From positions 6,572,001-6,636,000 of the forward strand of contig NZ_CP154796.1 of the NCBI RefSeq assembly GCF_039566955.1: a DNA stretch of 64,000 nucleotides, written 5' to 3'. How positions within the stretch are numbered: the first letter of the stretch is position 1; each line of letters opens with the position of its first letter. A program made the translations under genes and the position numbers. The notes under the pieces were generated by a model. The model did no database searches. It saw only the letters and a program-made list of their open reading frames with translations, and was not told the DNA's origin. Shown here in pieces: positions 16,072 to 25,496 of the stretch. Source of the DNA: Micromonospora sp. DSM 45708 (GTDB lineage: Bacteria > Actinomycetota > Actinomycetes > Mycobacteriales > Micromonosporaceae).

Positions 16072-18948
16072 ATGAACTACGGCGATTCCAGTTCTTCGCG
16101 TGGGCGGGCCCAGATCCCGGGCCCGAACGGCGGCGACCCCGGCTCCGAGCGGAGTCCGCGCGGGAACGGTTGGTCCGGCGCCCCCGAGGGGGGCGCCTCG
16201 GCGCGTGCCTCGGTCACACCGGGTGGTGCGGGCGGCCGGGCCCCGGTCGGCGGCGTCGCTCCGGTGCCCCGCGGGTCGGCGGGCTCGGCCCCGGTCGGCG
16301 GTGTCGCTCCGGCACCCCGGGGGGCGGCGGGCTCGGCCTCGGTGGGCCGCGCCGGCGCGGGACGGGCCTCGGTGCCGGTCTCACCGGCACCCGGCGTCGC
16401 CGGGCGCGCGGGCGCGGGACGGGCGTCCGTCCCGGTCTCCCCGGCCGGACCGGCCGGCCGGGCCTCGGTGGGCGCGGCGAGCGTGGGCGGCGCCGGGCGG
16501 GCGGGCGTCGGCGCGGCGCCCGTCGGTGGCCGTGCCGCGGTGGCCCGGGCCGGCGTGCCCGGCTTCAGCGGCGGCCCCGGTGGTCCCGGCGGTCCGGGTG
16601 GGCCGACCGGCCCCCGGCGCGGTGGTCGCGGTGAGGACCCGGCGCGGTCGAAGAAGCGCCGCCGGCTCAACATGCTGATCGCCGGCTTCGCCGTGTTCAT
16701 CATGCTCGCCGGCATCGGCGTGGTCAGCTTCACCTGGTACTCGACGAAGGTGGTGCTCCCGGAGGACACCATCCCGCCGCTGTCGACCACCATCTACGAC
16801 TCCACCGGCAAGAACCCCATCGCCCGGATCGGCGACCAGAACCGGCAGCTGGTCACCATCGACCAGATCCCGGAGCACGTCCAGCACGCGGTCGCGGCGG
16901 CGGAGGACCGGAACTTCTACCGCCACTCCGGCGTGGACTACAAGGGCATCGCGCGGGCCGCCTGGAACAACCTGAGCGGCGGCGACAAGCAGGGTGCCTC
17001 GACGATCACCCAGCAGTACGCCCGCAACGCGTTCGACAACCTGAACCAGGACTCGTACGGCCGCAAGGTGAAGGAGGCGGTCCTCGCCTCCAAGCTGAAC
17101 GACCGCTACGACAAGCGGACGATCATGCAGCACTACCTGAACGTCATCTACTTCGGCCGGGGCGCGTACGGCATCCAGGCGGCGGCGAAGACGTACTTCA
17201 ACAAGGACGTCAACAAGCTGACGGTGGCCGAGGCGGCGGTGCTGGCCGCGTTGATCAAGCAGCCCGAGCCGAGCTCCACCCACCAGGGCTACGACCCGGC
17301 GATCAACCCGCAGGCCGCGCTGGACCGGTGGAACTACGTCGTCAACGGCATGATCACGGAGAAGTGGCTGGACGCGCCGAACATGCCGGATCACCCCACC
17401 GAGTACCCGAAGAACATCCTGAAGCCGACGAAGAACAGCGCCGGCGGCTTCGGCATCGACACGCCCTACGGCAACATCGTCAACTACGTCTCGCAGGAAC
17501 TGCGCGAGATGAACCTCTGCACCGACAACGAGGCCGAGGCGACCGACGCGAAGCCGCTCTGCTCGAAGGCGCTGAGCCGTGGTGGTTACAAGATCACTAC
17601 CACGATCGACAAGAAGATGCAGGAGGCGGCGCTTGCCGCGGCCCAGCGGGCCAAGAAGGGCTCCGAGCTTGAGGGGCAGCCGAAGAACCTGATGGCCGCC
17701 GTGGTGTCCATCGAGCCGAAGACCGGGGCGGTGCGCGCCTACTACGGCGGGGACAACGGCACCGGCACCGACTACGCCGGCAAGAACGTCGAGAACGGCG
17801 TGATCAGCGGTGGCCACTCACCGGGTTCAAGCTTCAAGATCTACACGCTGGCGGCGGCGCTGAAGGAAGGCATCTCGATCAAGTCCCGCTGGAAGGGCTC
17901 GGCGTTCACGCCGAAGGACACGAAGTTCAAGGTCAGCAACGCCGGCGCGGACCGGGTCTCCTGCGGCGACTCCTGCACGCTGGAGCTGTCCACGCTCAAG
18001 TCGCTGAACGTGCCGTTCTACTACATCACCGAGAAGATCGGCCCGGACAAGGTGCTCGACATGGCCAAGCAGGCCGGCGTCACCACCATGTGGCAGACCG
18101 ACACCAACCCGGCGAAGGCACACGACCTGACCAAGGCGGACCCGAAGGACCTCGCGCCGAACCCGTTCTTCCACGTGATCGGCTACGGCCAGTACCCGAT
18201 CACGGTGCTCGACCACGCCAACGGCGTGGCCACGTTCGCCAACCAGGGCGTCTACAACAAGGCGCACTTCGTGAAGCTGGTGCAGAAGCAGAACCCGAAC
18301 ACCGGCAAGTGGGACACGGTCGGCGGTGAGAAGCTCAAGCCGCAGCGGCGCATCGACAAGGACATCGTCGCCGACGTCACCTCCGTGCTGGAGCAGTACC
18401 CGGCCCAGGTGGACCACCGGCTCGACGACGGCCGCAAGGCCGCCGAGAAGACCGGCACCTGGGAACTCGGCGACGGCAGCAACGACAACGGTGACGCCTG
18501 GATGATCGGCTACACGCCGCAGCTCGCCACCGCCGTCTGGGTCGGCAACGTCAAGGACCGCAAGGCGATCAAGTACAAGGGCGGCGCGACCATCAGCGGT
18601 GCCAAGATGCCCGGTGACATCTTCGAGCGTTTCATGAACGACGCGCTCAAGGGCAAGGACAAGGAAGACTTCCCGCCGGCCGCGAACGTCGGCAAGGACG
18701 ACACCGGCAACGGCGAGATGCCCGCGCCCCCGCCGCCGACCCCGAATGGGCCCGGCGGGCCGGCCTGTGACCCGCTCGGCCTGTTCTGCCCCGGTGGCAA
18801 CAACCCCGGCGGTGGCAACCCGGGCGGTGGCGGTAACCCCGGCGGCGGCGACCAGGGCGGCGGCACCCCCGGCGGCGGCCTCCCCGGCGGGGGTGGCCGT
18901 GGCGGCGGAGTGCTGCCCAGCACCCCACCCACCCGTCAGACCAACTGA
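16072..18948 (+). CDS. ponA: Bifunctional class A penicillin-binding protein
   Basis: 958 residues. Residues 1-190 are a cytoplasmic Gly/Ala/Pro-rich tail and the membrane anchor is about 197-222. The GT51 transglycosylase domain begins near 260, with EDRNFYRHSGVDYKGIARA and QGASTITQQYARN containing its catalytic glutamates' motifs. The transpeptidase shows SXXK at about 585 (GSSFK), SLN near 644 and KTGT near 792. The last 100 residues are a Pro/Gly-rich tail outside the membrane. Neighbours match M. tuberculosis ponA1 (Rv0050). It polymerises and cross-links peptidoglycan. The start is supported only by a GAGGA very close to the ATG, so a nearby alternative remains possible. Confidence 0.95.
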   Translation: MNYGDSSSSRGRAQIPGPNGGDPGSERSPRGNGWSGAPEGGASARASVTPGGAGGRAPVGGVAPVPRGSAGSAPVGGVAPAPRGAAGSASVGRAGAGRASVPVSPAPGVAGRAGAGRASVPVSPAGPAGRASVGAASVGGAGRAGVGAAPVGGRAAVARAGVPGFSGGPGGPGGPGGPTGPRRGGRGEDPARSKKRRRLNMLIAGFAVFIMLAGIGVVSFTWYSTKVVLPEDTIPPLSTTIYDSTGKNPIARIGDQNRQLVTIDQIPEHVQHAVAAAEDRNFYRHSGVDYKGIARAAWNNLSGGDKQGASTITQQYARNAFDNLNQDSYGRKVKEAVLASKLNDRYDKRTIMQHYLNVIYFGRGAYGIQAAAKTYFNKDVNKLTVAEAAVLAALIKQPEPSSTHQGYDPAINPQAALDRWNYVVNGMITEKWLDAPNMPDHPTEYPKNILKPTKNSAGGFGIDTPYGNIVNYVSQELREMNLCTDNEAEATDAKPLCSKALSRGGYKITTTIDKKMQEAALAAAQRAKKGSELEGQPKNLMAAVVSIEPKTGAVRAYYGGDNGTGTDYAGKNVENGVISGGHSPGSSFKIYTLAAALKEGISIKSRWKGSAFTPKDTKFKVSNAGADRVSCGDSCTLELSTLKSLNVPFYYITEKIGPDKVLDMAKQAGVTTMWQTDTNPAKAHDLTKADPKDLAPNPFFHVIGYGQYPITVLDHANGVATFANQGVYNKAHFVKLVQKQNPNTGKWDTVGGEKLKPQRRIDKDIVADVTSVLEQYPAQVDHRLDDGRKAAEKTGTWELGDGSNDNGDAWMIGYTPQLATAVWVGNVKDRKAIKYKGGATISGAKMPGDIFERFMNDALKGKDKEDFPPAANVGKDDTGNGEMPAPPPPTPNGPGGPACDPLGLFCPGGNNPGGGNPGGGGNPGGGDQGGGTPGGGLPGGGGRGGGVLPSTPPTRQTN

Positions 18949-18961
18949 CGCGTACCACCGA

Positions 18962-18998
18962 CGGCGGCGGCCGGACCCGAGCGGTCCGGCCGCCGCCG
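18962..18998. terminator. Terminator hairpin after ponA
   Basis: A perfect 16-base stem (18962-18977 with 18983-18998) around CGAGC, followed by CGTTTCGCG. It lies 14 bases past the stop codon. Confidence 0.8.
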
Positions 18999-19069
18999 CG
19001 TTTCGCGTACCGGAATTTCTGCGCGCACGGCGGGACGGACGGCCCTGACGTACGGCAGGATGCCTCTCC

Positions 19070-20635
19070 ATGAGCACCCAGTCGACCGCAGGCATCGATG
19101 AACCCGGCACGTCCGGGGAGGAGACGCCCCGGCCCGGAGCGACCGAGGACCACCCGTCCCGCTCGGACTGGTTCGTCCGGGGCACGTCCGGCCTGATCGG
19201 CGGTCCGCTCGGTGACCACGCCGCCGCCCTCGACCGGCCGGCCGGTCGCGACGGCCGGTTCTGGAGCGCGGCGCGGATCGTGCTGGCCCTGATCTGCCTC
19301 ACGCTCGCGCTGCACTGGGTGCAGAAGTCCCCCTGCCAGGACGGCGCCTGGCAGAACAACGTCCAGTACACCCGGATGTGCTACACCGACGTGCTGGCGC
19401 TCTACTACGCCGAAGGGCTCAACGAGGGCAAGGTGCCCTACGCCGACCACCCGGTGGAGTACCCGGTGCTGACCGGCTACTTCATGGGCGCGCTCGGCCT
19501 CCCGGTGCACGCCCTCGGCGTGGACAACCCCGGCCTCAACCAGGGGCAGTGGTTCTACAACCTCAACGCGCTGGTGCTCGGCGCGCTCGCGGTCGCCACC
19601 GTCGCGGTCATCCTCAGCCTGCGCCGCCGACGACCCTGGGACGCGGCGCTGTTCGCCCTCTCACCGGCGCTGGTGCTCACCGCCACCGTCAACTGGGACC
19701 TGCTCGCCGTCGGCCTGGCCGCGTTCGGGCTGTTGGCCTGGGCGCGCACCCGGCCCGACCGGTTCGGCATGCTGATGCCGGGGCTGGCGGGCGTGCTGCT
19801 CGGGCTCGGCGGCGCGGCGAAGATGTGGCCGCTGTTCCTGCTCGGCCCGATCCTCGTCCTCACGCTGCGCGCCGGCCGGCTGCTGGCCGGGCTCGTCGCC
19901 ACCGGCGCCGCGCTGGTGGCGTTGGTCGCAGCCAACCTGCCGGTGGCGATCCCGTACCCGGAGAGCTGGGGCCGGTTCTTCGACCTGAACACCACCCGCC
20001 CCATCGACTGGGGCACGCTCTGGTACATCGGCCGCTACCTGGACGGCCGGATCAGCCCGTCCGCGCCCGGCGAACTCGGCCCGTTCGAGTGGCTCAACGC
20101 GAACATCCCCACCCTCAACTGGGTGTCGTACCTGCTCTTCGGGCTGGCCTGCCTCGGTGTGGCCGCGCTCGCGCTGCTCGCCCCGCGCCGGCCCCGGCTG
20201 GCGCAGATCGCGTTCCTGGTGGTCGCCGCCTTCCTGATCTTCAGCAAGGTCTGGTCGCAGCAGTTCGTGCTCTGGCTGCTGCCGCTCGCGGTGCTCGCCC
20301 GACCCCGCTGGGGCGCGTTCCTGGCCTGGCAGTTCGCCGAGGTCTGCTACTTCGCCGCGTTCTACGGCGAACTGCTCGGCACCGCCACCTCCCGGCCGGT
20401 CTTCCCGGAAGGGGTGTTCGTGCTGGCCTCCAGCCTGCGCCTGATCACCGTGGCGGTCCTCTGCGGCTTCATCGTCCGGGACATCCTGCGGCCGGAGCAG
20501 GACGCGGTGCGGCAGACCTACGCCGACGACCCCGACGGCGGGGTGCTCGACGGCGCGCCGGACGCGCCCTGGCACCAGCGCTGGCGCGCACGCTCCGGTG
20601 CCGCCGACCACCCCGTCGAACCCGTACCGGCCTGA
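19070..20635 (+). CDS. GT87-type polytopic membrane glycosyltransferase
   Basis: 521 residues with about 12 membrane helices. A 65-residue cytoplasmic tail precedes the first helix (IVLALICLTLALHWV). The first large outer loop carries DVLALYYAEGLNEGKVPYAD and HPVEYPVLTGYFMG, the acidic loop and YP motif of the GT87 (DUF2029) GT-C family, which uses polyprenyl-phosphate sugars, often mannose. Its place after ponA matches Rv0051. The actual acceptor (arabinomannan, glycolipid or glycoprotein) is unknown. Confidence 0.82.
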   Translation: MSTQSTAGIDEPGTSGEETPRPGATEDHPSRSDWFVRGTSGLIGGPLGDHAAALDRPAGRDGRFWSAARIVLALICLTLALHWVQKSPCQDGAWQNNVQYTRMCYTDVLALYYAEGLNEGKVPYADHPVEYPVLTGYFMGALGLPVHALGVDNPGLNQGQWFYNLNALVLGALAVATVAVILSLRRRRPWDAALFALSPALVLTATVNWDLLAVGLAAFGLLAWARTRPDRFGMLMPGLAGVLLGLGGAAKMWPLFLLGPILVLTLRAGRLLAGLVATGAALVALVAANLPVAIPYPESWGRFFDLNTTRPIDWGTLWYIGRYLDGRISPSAPGELGPFEWLNANIPTLNWVSYLLFGLACLGVAALALLAPRRPRLAQIAFLVVAAFLIFSKVWSQQFVLWLLPLAVLARPRWGAFLAWQFAEVCYFAAFYGELLGTATSRPVFPEGVFVLASSLRLITVAVLCGFIVRDILRPEQDAVRQTYADDPDGGVLDGAPDAPWHQRWRARSGAADHPVEPVPA

Positions 20636-20652
20636 CCCGGTCGGCGTCGGCG

Positions 20653-22896
20653 CTACAAGCGGTAGACGACCGCGTCGCCGACCTGCTCCCGGGTCACGCC
20701 CAGGCCCTCGACCGGCCGGTCGAGCATCCCCTCCCACGGGGTGCCGCCGAGCCGGTCCCGGAGCACCACCACGTTCCGGACGCCGATCCGGCGCAGGTAG
20801 TCGATGCTGGCGTAGTCGGGGAAGCTGACCGTGGCCTCGCGGGTCCGGGCCTGCGACGCCGGGGTGAAGCCGCTGCCGCCGTTGACCATCTGCTGGAACC
20901 GGTCCGTCGACCAGAGCATCACCGGCTGGTCGAGGTTCTGGCTGCTGGGCAGCACCAGCAGCGGCCCGTCGACGGTCCGCATCACGGCCGGCTGCTGCGG
21001 CACCACCGGATGCGGGGTGACGTTCAACCCCTCCGCGAGCACCAGCGCCAGCGGCAGCAGCGTGGCCAGCCGCAGCCACGGGCCGGGCCACGGCGGGACC
21101 CGTTCCGCGGCGAGTTCCCGCACCCGGGCGCAGAACGCGGTGACCGCGCCGGCCGCGAGCAGGCCGAGCAGCAGCGTCGCCCAGAGCATCATCCGGCCCG
21201 GCGTACGCAGCCCGTTCCAGCCCGGCAGGTAGTCGAAGAGCGGCACGTAGGTGAACCGGCCGTCGAGGAACCTGGTGCCCATCGCCAGCGCCATCGTCAC
21301 CAGCACGCCGGCGAGCAGGAACAGCCGGTGGCGGACCCGCCAGACCGAGAAGAACAACCCGCCGGCGGCCAACGCGTAGAGCGCGAAGCCCGGCAGCAGC
21401 GTCATCTCCGGGGGCCAGGGCAGCGCCGCCCGCGCCCCCTCGTGCAGCTCGCCCCACACCCGTGACTCGGCCGGCGCGGTGAACAAGCCGCTGGCCGGCG
21501 GCGAGTAGAGCTGGATCTCGGCGAGCGTGCGCGCCGCGTTGGGATGCAGCTCGGCGACCTTGAAGAAGGGGATCGCCAGCAGGCCGCCCACCGCGGCGAA
21601 GACCAGCCCGCCGACCAGGTCGGCCAGGAACAGCCGGCGGCCGAACGGGCGCTTCACCCGGCGGCGCCGGACGAACCACAGCACCGCCGAGACCAGCACC
21701 ACACCGGCCAGCAGGTACGCGAACGGCAGCCCGATGCCGAAGCCGAGGCTGAGCTGCCAGGCGGCCACCAGCCAACCGGCGAGCGCCCACCCCGCGTGCC
21801 GGCGGCGCGGGCGGTAGCCGTACCGCAGCGACCAGCCGTGACCACGGGCGAGCATGGCCAACGCCAGCGGGATGCCGCCGTTGGAGATGATGTGCAGGTG
21901 CCCGGCCTGGGCCAGCAACCACGGCGCGTACGTGAAGCCCGCCCCGGCCACCGCGCCGCCGATCCGGCCCGCGCCGAGCTGCCGGGCCAGCGCGTACGCC
22001 CCGAACGCGGCGAGCGCGTGCGCCAGCACGAACATGATGTTGTAGCGCAGCACGGCGTGCTCCGGGCCGACCCCGATCAGGCCGGCCGGCGCGTAGCCGA
22101 GCAGTGTGTCGGAGAACGCGAAGCTCCAGTTCTCCGGGAAGAACGTGTTGGAGTGCCAGAGCATCGCCGGATCGGTGCGCAGGATATGGCCGGACCATGC
22201 CATCTGCCACGCCTGGAGGCTCGGGTCCCAGTAGTCCTGCGGCAGCGTGTAGCGCGGGTAGCGCAGCGTGGGCCAGGTCATCGCCGCGGCCAGCGCCAGC
22301 GCGGCGACGGCGGCGAGCGTCCACTCGTGCACCAGGAACCGGCCCACCGCGCGGACGGCCCGGCGGGCACGGCCGAGCACCGGCTCGGGCGCCGGCCCGA
22401 ACGCGGTCCAGGGGTCAACCGCCTTCCCGCCGTCCGTGCCGGCGGTCTCGGCCGTGCCGGTGCTGCCGCTCTCGCCGTCGCTGTCACGCTTGCTCGGGCC
22501 GGCGGCGGCGTCGGTACTGCCCTCGTCGGTGCTGTCCCCTGGCGCGTCGGTCCCACCCTTGCCGCCCGGTGCCGTGCCCTTGTCGGCCGCCGCGTCCTTG
22601 TCGACGGCCGCGTCCTTGCCGATGGCCGCGTCCTTGCCGATGGCCGCGTCCTTGCCGATGGCCGCGTCCTTGTCGACGGCCGCGTCCTTGCCGGCCCGTG
22701 CCGCGTCCTTGCCGGCCCGTGCCGCGTCCTTGTCGGCTCGCGCCGTGTTCGTGTCGGCCGCCGTGCTCGTGCCGCCGTCCACCCGGTCGCCGGCTCCGGT
22801 CGGTGCCGGCTTCCCCTCGTCGGCCGGGGAGCCCTTGCGGGTCGGTCGCGGGCCGGCGCCGGAACGACCGGTCGCACCGGACTGCTCCATGGTCAT
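20653..22896 (-). CDS. Large polytopic GT-C-like membrane protein with Lys-Asp-Ala-Ala repeat tail
   Basis: 747 residues. The first 190 are a charged, low-complexity cytoplasmic tail with about nine KDAA-type repeats. About 11 membrane helices follow; the first outer loop holds DYWDPSLQAWQMAWSGHIL and LWHSNTFFPEN, reminiscent of GT-C glycosyltransferases that use lipid-linked sugars, and a globular C-terminal domain of about 90 residues ends the protein. The ATG overlaps the nfo stop in an ATGA. A sugar-transfer role is a guess; I do not recognise a named family. Confidence 0.7.
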   Translation of the reverse strand: MTMEQSGATGRSGAGPRPTRKGSPADEGKPAPTGAGDRVDGGTSTAADTNTARADKDAARAGKDAARAGKDAAVDKDAAIGKDAAIGKDAAIGKDAAVDKDAAADKGTAPGGKGGTDAPGDSTDEGSTDAAAGPSKRDSDGESGSTGTAETAGTDGGKAVDPWTAFGPAPEPVLGRARRAVRAVGRFLVHEWTLAAVAALALAAAMTWPTLRYPRYTLPQDYWDPSLQAWQMAWSGHILRTDPAMLWHSNTFFPENWSFAFSDTLLGYAPAGLIGVGPEHAVLRYNIMFVLAHALAAFGAYALARQLGAGRIGGAVAGAGFTYAPWLLAQAGHLHIISNGGIPLALAMLARGHGWSLRYGYRPRRRHAGWALAGWLVAAWQLSLGFGIGLPFAYLLAGVVLVSAVLWFVRRRRVKRPFGRRLFLADLVGGLVFAAVGGLLAIPFFKVAELHPNAARTLAEIQLYSPPASGLFTAPAESRVWGELHEGARAALPWPPEMTLLPGFALYALAAGGLFFSVWRVRHRLFLLAGVLVTMALAMGTRFLDGRFTYVPLFDYLPGWNGLRTPGRMMLWATLLLGLLAAGAVTAFCARVRELAAERVPPWPGPWLRLATLLPLALVLAEGLNVTPHPVVPQQPAVMRTVDGPLLVLPSSQNLDQPVMLWSTDRFQQMVNGGSGFTPASQARTREATVSFPDYASIDYLRRIGVRNVVVLRDRLGGTPWEGMLDRPVEGLGVTREQVGDAVVYRL
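22580..22745 (-). repeat. In-frame 18-base minisatellite coding for IGKDAA/VDKDAA units
   Basis: Tandem copies of an 18-base unit (GCCGCGTCCTTGCCGATG and close variants on the plus strand) encode successive KDAA hexapeptides in the tail of the membrane protein. Four central copies are nearly identical, so copy number probably varies between strains. Confidence 0.75.
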
Positions 22897-23675
22897 GCCG
22901 TGGCGCCCAACTGGCCGCGCAGGAACGCGATGTCGGCCGCCTGACCCTCGACGCCGCCCGGGGTTTCGACGATCACCGGCGCTCCGGCCGCCCGGACCAC
23001 GGCCACCAGCAGCTCCGGCTCGATGGTGCCGCCGGTGAGGTTGTCGTGGCGGTCCTGGCCGGAGTTGAAGGCGCCCTTCGAGTTGTTCGCGTGGATCAGG
23101 TCGATCCGGCCGGTGATCGCCTTGACCCGGTCGACCAGACCCAGCAGCTCCTCACCGCCGGCGTGGGCGTGACAGGTGTCGAGGCAGAAGCCGACCTCGT
23201 GGTCACCGAGCGCGTCCCAGAGCCGGGCCAGCGCGTCCAGGTGCCGGGCGCAGGCGTTGTCACCGCCGGCGGTGTTCTCGATCAGCACCGGCAGCGGGAA
23301 GCCGCCGGAGTCCGCCGCGTACGCGAAGGTCTTGCGCCAGTTGTCGAAGCCGGCGGCGAGATCGCCCCCGGCGTTGACGTGGCCGCCGTGCACGATCAGC
23401 CCGCGGGCCCCGACGGCCGCCGCGGCGGTGGCGTGGGCCAGCAGCAGCTTGCGGCTCGGGATGCGGATCCGGTTGTTGAGCGTGGCCACGTTGATCACGT
23501 AGGGCGCGTGGACGTAGAGGTCGACGTCGGCGGCGCGCAGGCGCTCGGCGTCCTCCCGCGGCTTCGGTGCCTTCCAACCCTGCGGGTCGGCGAGGAAGAA
23601 CTGCACCGCCTCGGCCTCCCGGGTGGCCGCCTCGGCCAGCGGGTCGGTCGCGTCGACGTGGGCTCCGATTCGCAT
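22893..23675 (-). CDS. nfo: Deoxyribonuclease IV (AP endonuclease family 2)
   Basis: 260 residues, a TIM-barrel AP endonuclease that cuts 5' to abasic sites in base-excision repair. The zinc-ligand motifs are all visible: HAPYVINVA, VHGGHVN, LIENTAGG, CLDTCHAHAGG, DLIHANNSKG, GQDRHDNLTGG and VETPGG. TAGGCT lies seven bases before the ATG with no ribosome site, suggesting a leaderless mRNA. The stop overlaps the next gene's ATG. Confidence 0.95.
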   Translation of the reverse strand: MRIGAHVDATDPLAEAATREAEAVQFFLADPQGWKAPKPREDAERLRAADVDLYVHAPYVINVATLNNRIRIPSRKLLLAHATAAAAVGARGLIVHGGHVNAGGDLAAGFDNWRKTFAYAADSGGFPLPVLIENTAGGDNACARHLDALARLWDALGDHEVGFCLDTCHAHAGGEELLGLVDRVKAITGRIDLIHANNSKGAFNSGQDRHDNLTGGTIEPELLVAVVRAAGAPVIVETPGGVEGQAADIAFLRGQLGATA

Positions 23676-24300
23676 GCAGGGCAGCCTACGTCGCGTCTAC
23701 GACGGGCGGTGCGCACGCGCGCGGGGGGCGGACGCGTCACCACCCGGCCCGGCGGTCGTTGTCCGAAGTGGGATCGATGGTCGACGCTCCGCCCGACGTG
23801 GTCCACAGCACGGACGGCGAGGGGAGACGCCCGGCGACGGGTCGCCCCGCCGTGCGGCCCGGCACGACGGGGCGGGGTCCCCTGGTCACCACACCGCAAT
23901 CGGTCAGATGGATTAATTCCAGCATTTACCCCAAGTGGTGACGAGAGCCGCTGTATGGTCAGACCAGATGACAACATGATAAAGCTCCGCGGGGCGTCCT
24001 CGATCCAACCTCATCGGTGTGGTCGTTCCTCCCCAGGTCCCACCCAAGGAATGCGGACGGGACGCCCCGCGGCCCCGTGGACAGGGGTCCACCTTTCCGG
24101 CGCCCGACGCCGGGGGTGGGCCCCTGTCACCGCGTCCGGAGCCGTCCGGGGCCACCGGCCCCGGCATGATCGTCCGGACCGGCTATCCTGGTCCGGTTGT
24201 CCGCGTCCGGCCGGGTTCCCCCGGCACCGGGCGGGCACGACGCACGACCTCCTGCCACGGAAGGACCGTGGCCGCTTAGCCCACAGGAGGTGAGCACGTC
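23676..24300. other. 625-base regulatory gap upstream of rpsF
   Basis: No convincing gene. The stretch 23905-23990 is locally AT-rich (GGATTAATTCC, ATGATAAAG) and may hold the operon promoter, but I cannot place a paired -35/-10. A one-mismatch DnaA box (TGGTCCACA) is at 23799-23807. An inverted repeat CCGGACC/GGTCCGG (24174-24180 and 24190-24196) encloses TATCCT, a possible -10. The last 54 bases form the structured leader listed next. Confidence 0.6.
24247..24291 (+). promoter_or_regulatory. Probable S6:S18 ribosomal-protein leader hiding the rpsF ribosome site
   Basis: ACCTCCTG (24247-24254) pairs perfectly with CAGGAGGT (24284-24291), which contains the rpsF Shine-Dalgarno. Inside lies the hairpin CCACGG-AAGGA-CCGTGG (24255-24271), directly followed by a 12-base one-sided bulge that begins with CCG (24272-24274). 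A helix, a second helix and a bulge starting with CCG is the layout described for the S6:S18 leader found upstream of rpsF in many bacteria. S6 with S18 binding here would stabilise the closed form and repress translation. The assignment is by pattern, not by alignment. Confidence 0.7.
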
Positions 24301-24591
24301 TTGCGTCACTATGAAGTCATGGTGATCCTCGATCCCAGCCTCGAGGAGCGCACCGTCGCCCCGTCGCTCGACACGTACCTGAACGTGATCCGGACCGCGG
24401 GTGGCTCGGTGGAGAAGACCGACGTGTGGGGCCGCCGGCGCCTCGCGTACGAGATCAACAAGAAGGCCGAGGGCATCTACGCCGTCGTCGACCTCCAGGC
24501 GACGCCGGAGGCCGTGGCCGAGCTGGACCGTCAGCTCCGACTCAACGAGTCGGTGCTGCGCACCAAGGTCATTCGCCCGGAGATGCGCTGA
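24301..24591 (+). CDS. rpsF: 30S ribosomal protein S6
   Basis: 96 residues, [19 protein letters not shown] at the N-terminus and the [19 protein letters not shown] core of S6. S6 binds with S18 to the central domain of 16S rRNA. Translation starts at TTG, ten bases after AGGAGG. It is the first gene of the rpsF-ssb-rpsR-rplI operon and probably autoregulated through the leader just upstream. Confidence 0.98.
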   Translation: MRHYEVMVILDPSLEERTVAPSLDTYLNVIRTAGGSVEKTDVWGRRRLAYEINKKAEGIYAVVDLQATPEAVAELDRQLRLNESVLRTKVIRPEMR

Positions 24592-24688
24592 GCATCTAGA
24601 CCCGGCACGTCCGGATCAAGCTCATCCGCGCTGTCGGAGGGCTCTGAGAGCCTGTACGGCACAACGATGAGTGCGCGAGGAGATGGTC

Positions 24689-25201
24689 ATGGCAGGAGAC
24701 ACCACCATCACGGTCATCGGCAACCTGACCGATGACCCCGAGTTGCGGTTCACCCCCTCCGGTGCGGCGGTGGCCAAGTTCCGGGTCGCTTCGACGCCCC
24801 GGTTCATGGACAAGGCGTCCGGCGAGTGGAAGGACGGCGAGCCGCTGTTCCTCTCGTGCACCGTCTGGCGCCAGGCCGCCGAGAACGTCGCCGAGTCGCT
24901 GCAACGCGGCGCCCGGGTGATCGTGTCCGGCCGGCTGCGTCAGCGGTCGTACGAGACCCGCGAGGGTGAGAAGCGCACCGTCATCGAGCTGGAGGTCGAC
25001 GAGATCGGCCCGTCCCTGCGCTACGCCACGGCGAAGGTGCAGAAGATGTCCCGCTCCGGTGGCGGAGGCGGCGGCTTCGGTGGTGGTGGCGGCCAGGGCG
25101 GCGGCGGAGGCAACTTCGACGACCCCTGGGCCTCTGCTGCCCCGGCCCCCTCCCGCGCTGGTTCGGGCGGCGGAAACTTCGACGAGGAGCCCCCGTTCTG
25201 A
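24689..25201 (+). CDS. ssb: Single-stranded DNA-binding protein
   Basis: 170 residues. The OB-fold (residues 1-115) begins [20 protein letters not shown] and contains [16 protein letters not shown] Gly-rich linker leads to the acidic tip DEEPPF, which recruits replication and repair partners. The ATG at 24689 has GAGGAG six bases upstream, better than the GTG 18 bases earlier. It is in the ribosomal-protein operon, as in most actinobacteria. Confidence 0.98.
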   Translation: MAGDTTITVIGNLTDDPELRFTPSGAAVAKFRVASTPRFMDKASGEWKDGEPLFLSCTVWRQAAENVAESLQRGARVIVSGRLRQRSYETREGEKRTVIELEVDEIGPSLRYATAKVQKMSRSGGGGGGFGGGGGQGGGGGNFDDPWASAAPAPSRAGSGGGNFDEEPPF

Positions 25202-25242
25202 TGGCGCCGAGCGCCCGCGATCGCAAACCAGGAGCAAGAGCA

Positions 25243-25482
25243 ATGGCGAAGGCTGCGGCACTGCGCAAGCCGAAGAAGAAGGTGAACCCGCTCGACAAGG
25301 ACGGGATCACCTATATCGATTACAAGGACACCGCGCTGCTGCGCAAGTTCATCTCCGACCGCGGCAAGATCCGCGCTCGACGGGTGACCGGCGTGACCTC
25401 GCAGCAGCAGCGGCAGATCGCCCGTGCGGTCAAGAACGCCCGTGAAATGGCGCTCCTGCCCTACACGGCCACGGCCCGCTGA
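25243..25482 (+). CDS. rpsR: 30S ribosomal protein S18, cysteine-free form
   Basis: 79 residues: [13 protein letters not shown] at the start, then [27 protein letters not shown] and the conserved end ALLPYT. The protein has no cysteine at all, so it is the zinc-independent (C-minus) version; actinobacteria often keep a zinc-binding CxxC form in this operon and a Zur-controlled C-minus copy elsewhere. The ATG has AGGAG eight bases upstream. An ATG at 25201 overlapping the ssb stop would add 14 atypical residues. Confidence 0.96.
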   Translation: MAKAAALRKPKKKVNPLDKDGITYIDYKDTALLRKFISDRGKIRARRVTGVTSQQQRQIARAVKNAREMALLPYTATAR

Positions 25483-25496
25483 GGGGAGGCACGGAC

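Noticed and set aside
22104..24293. A 729-codon plus-strand frame over the membrane-protein and nfo genes.
   Set aside because: Arg/Pro/Cys-rich shadow with no domain; nfo and the membrane protein on the other strand are clear.
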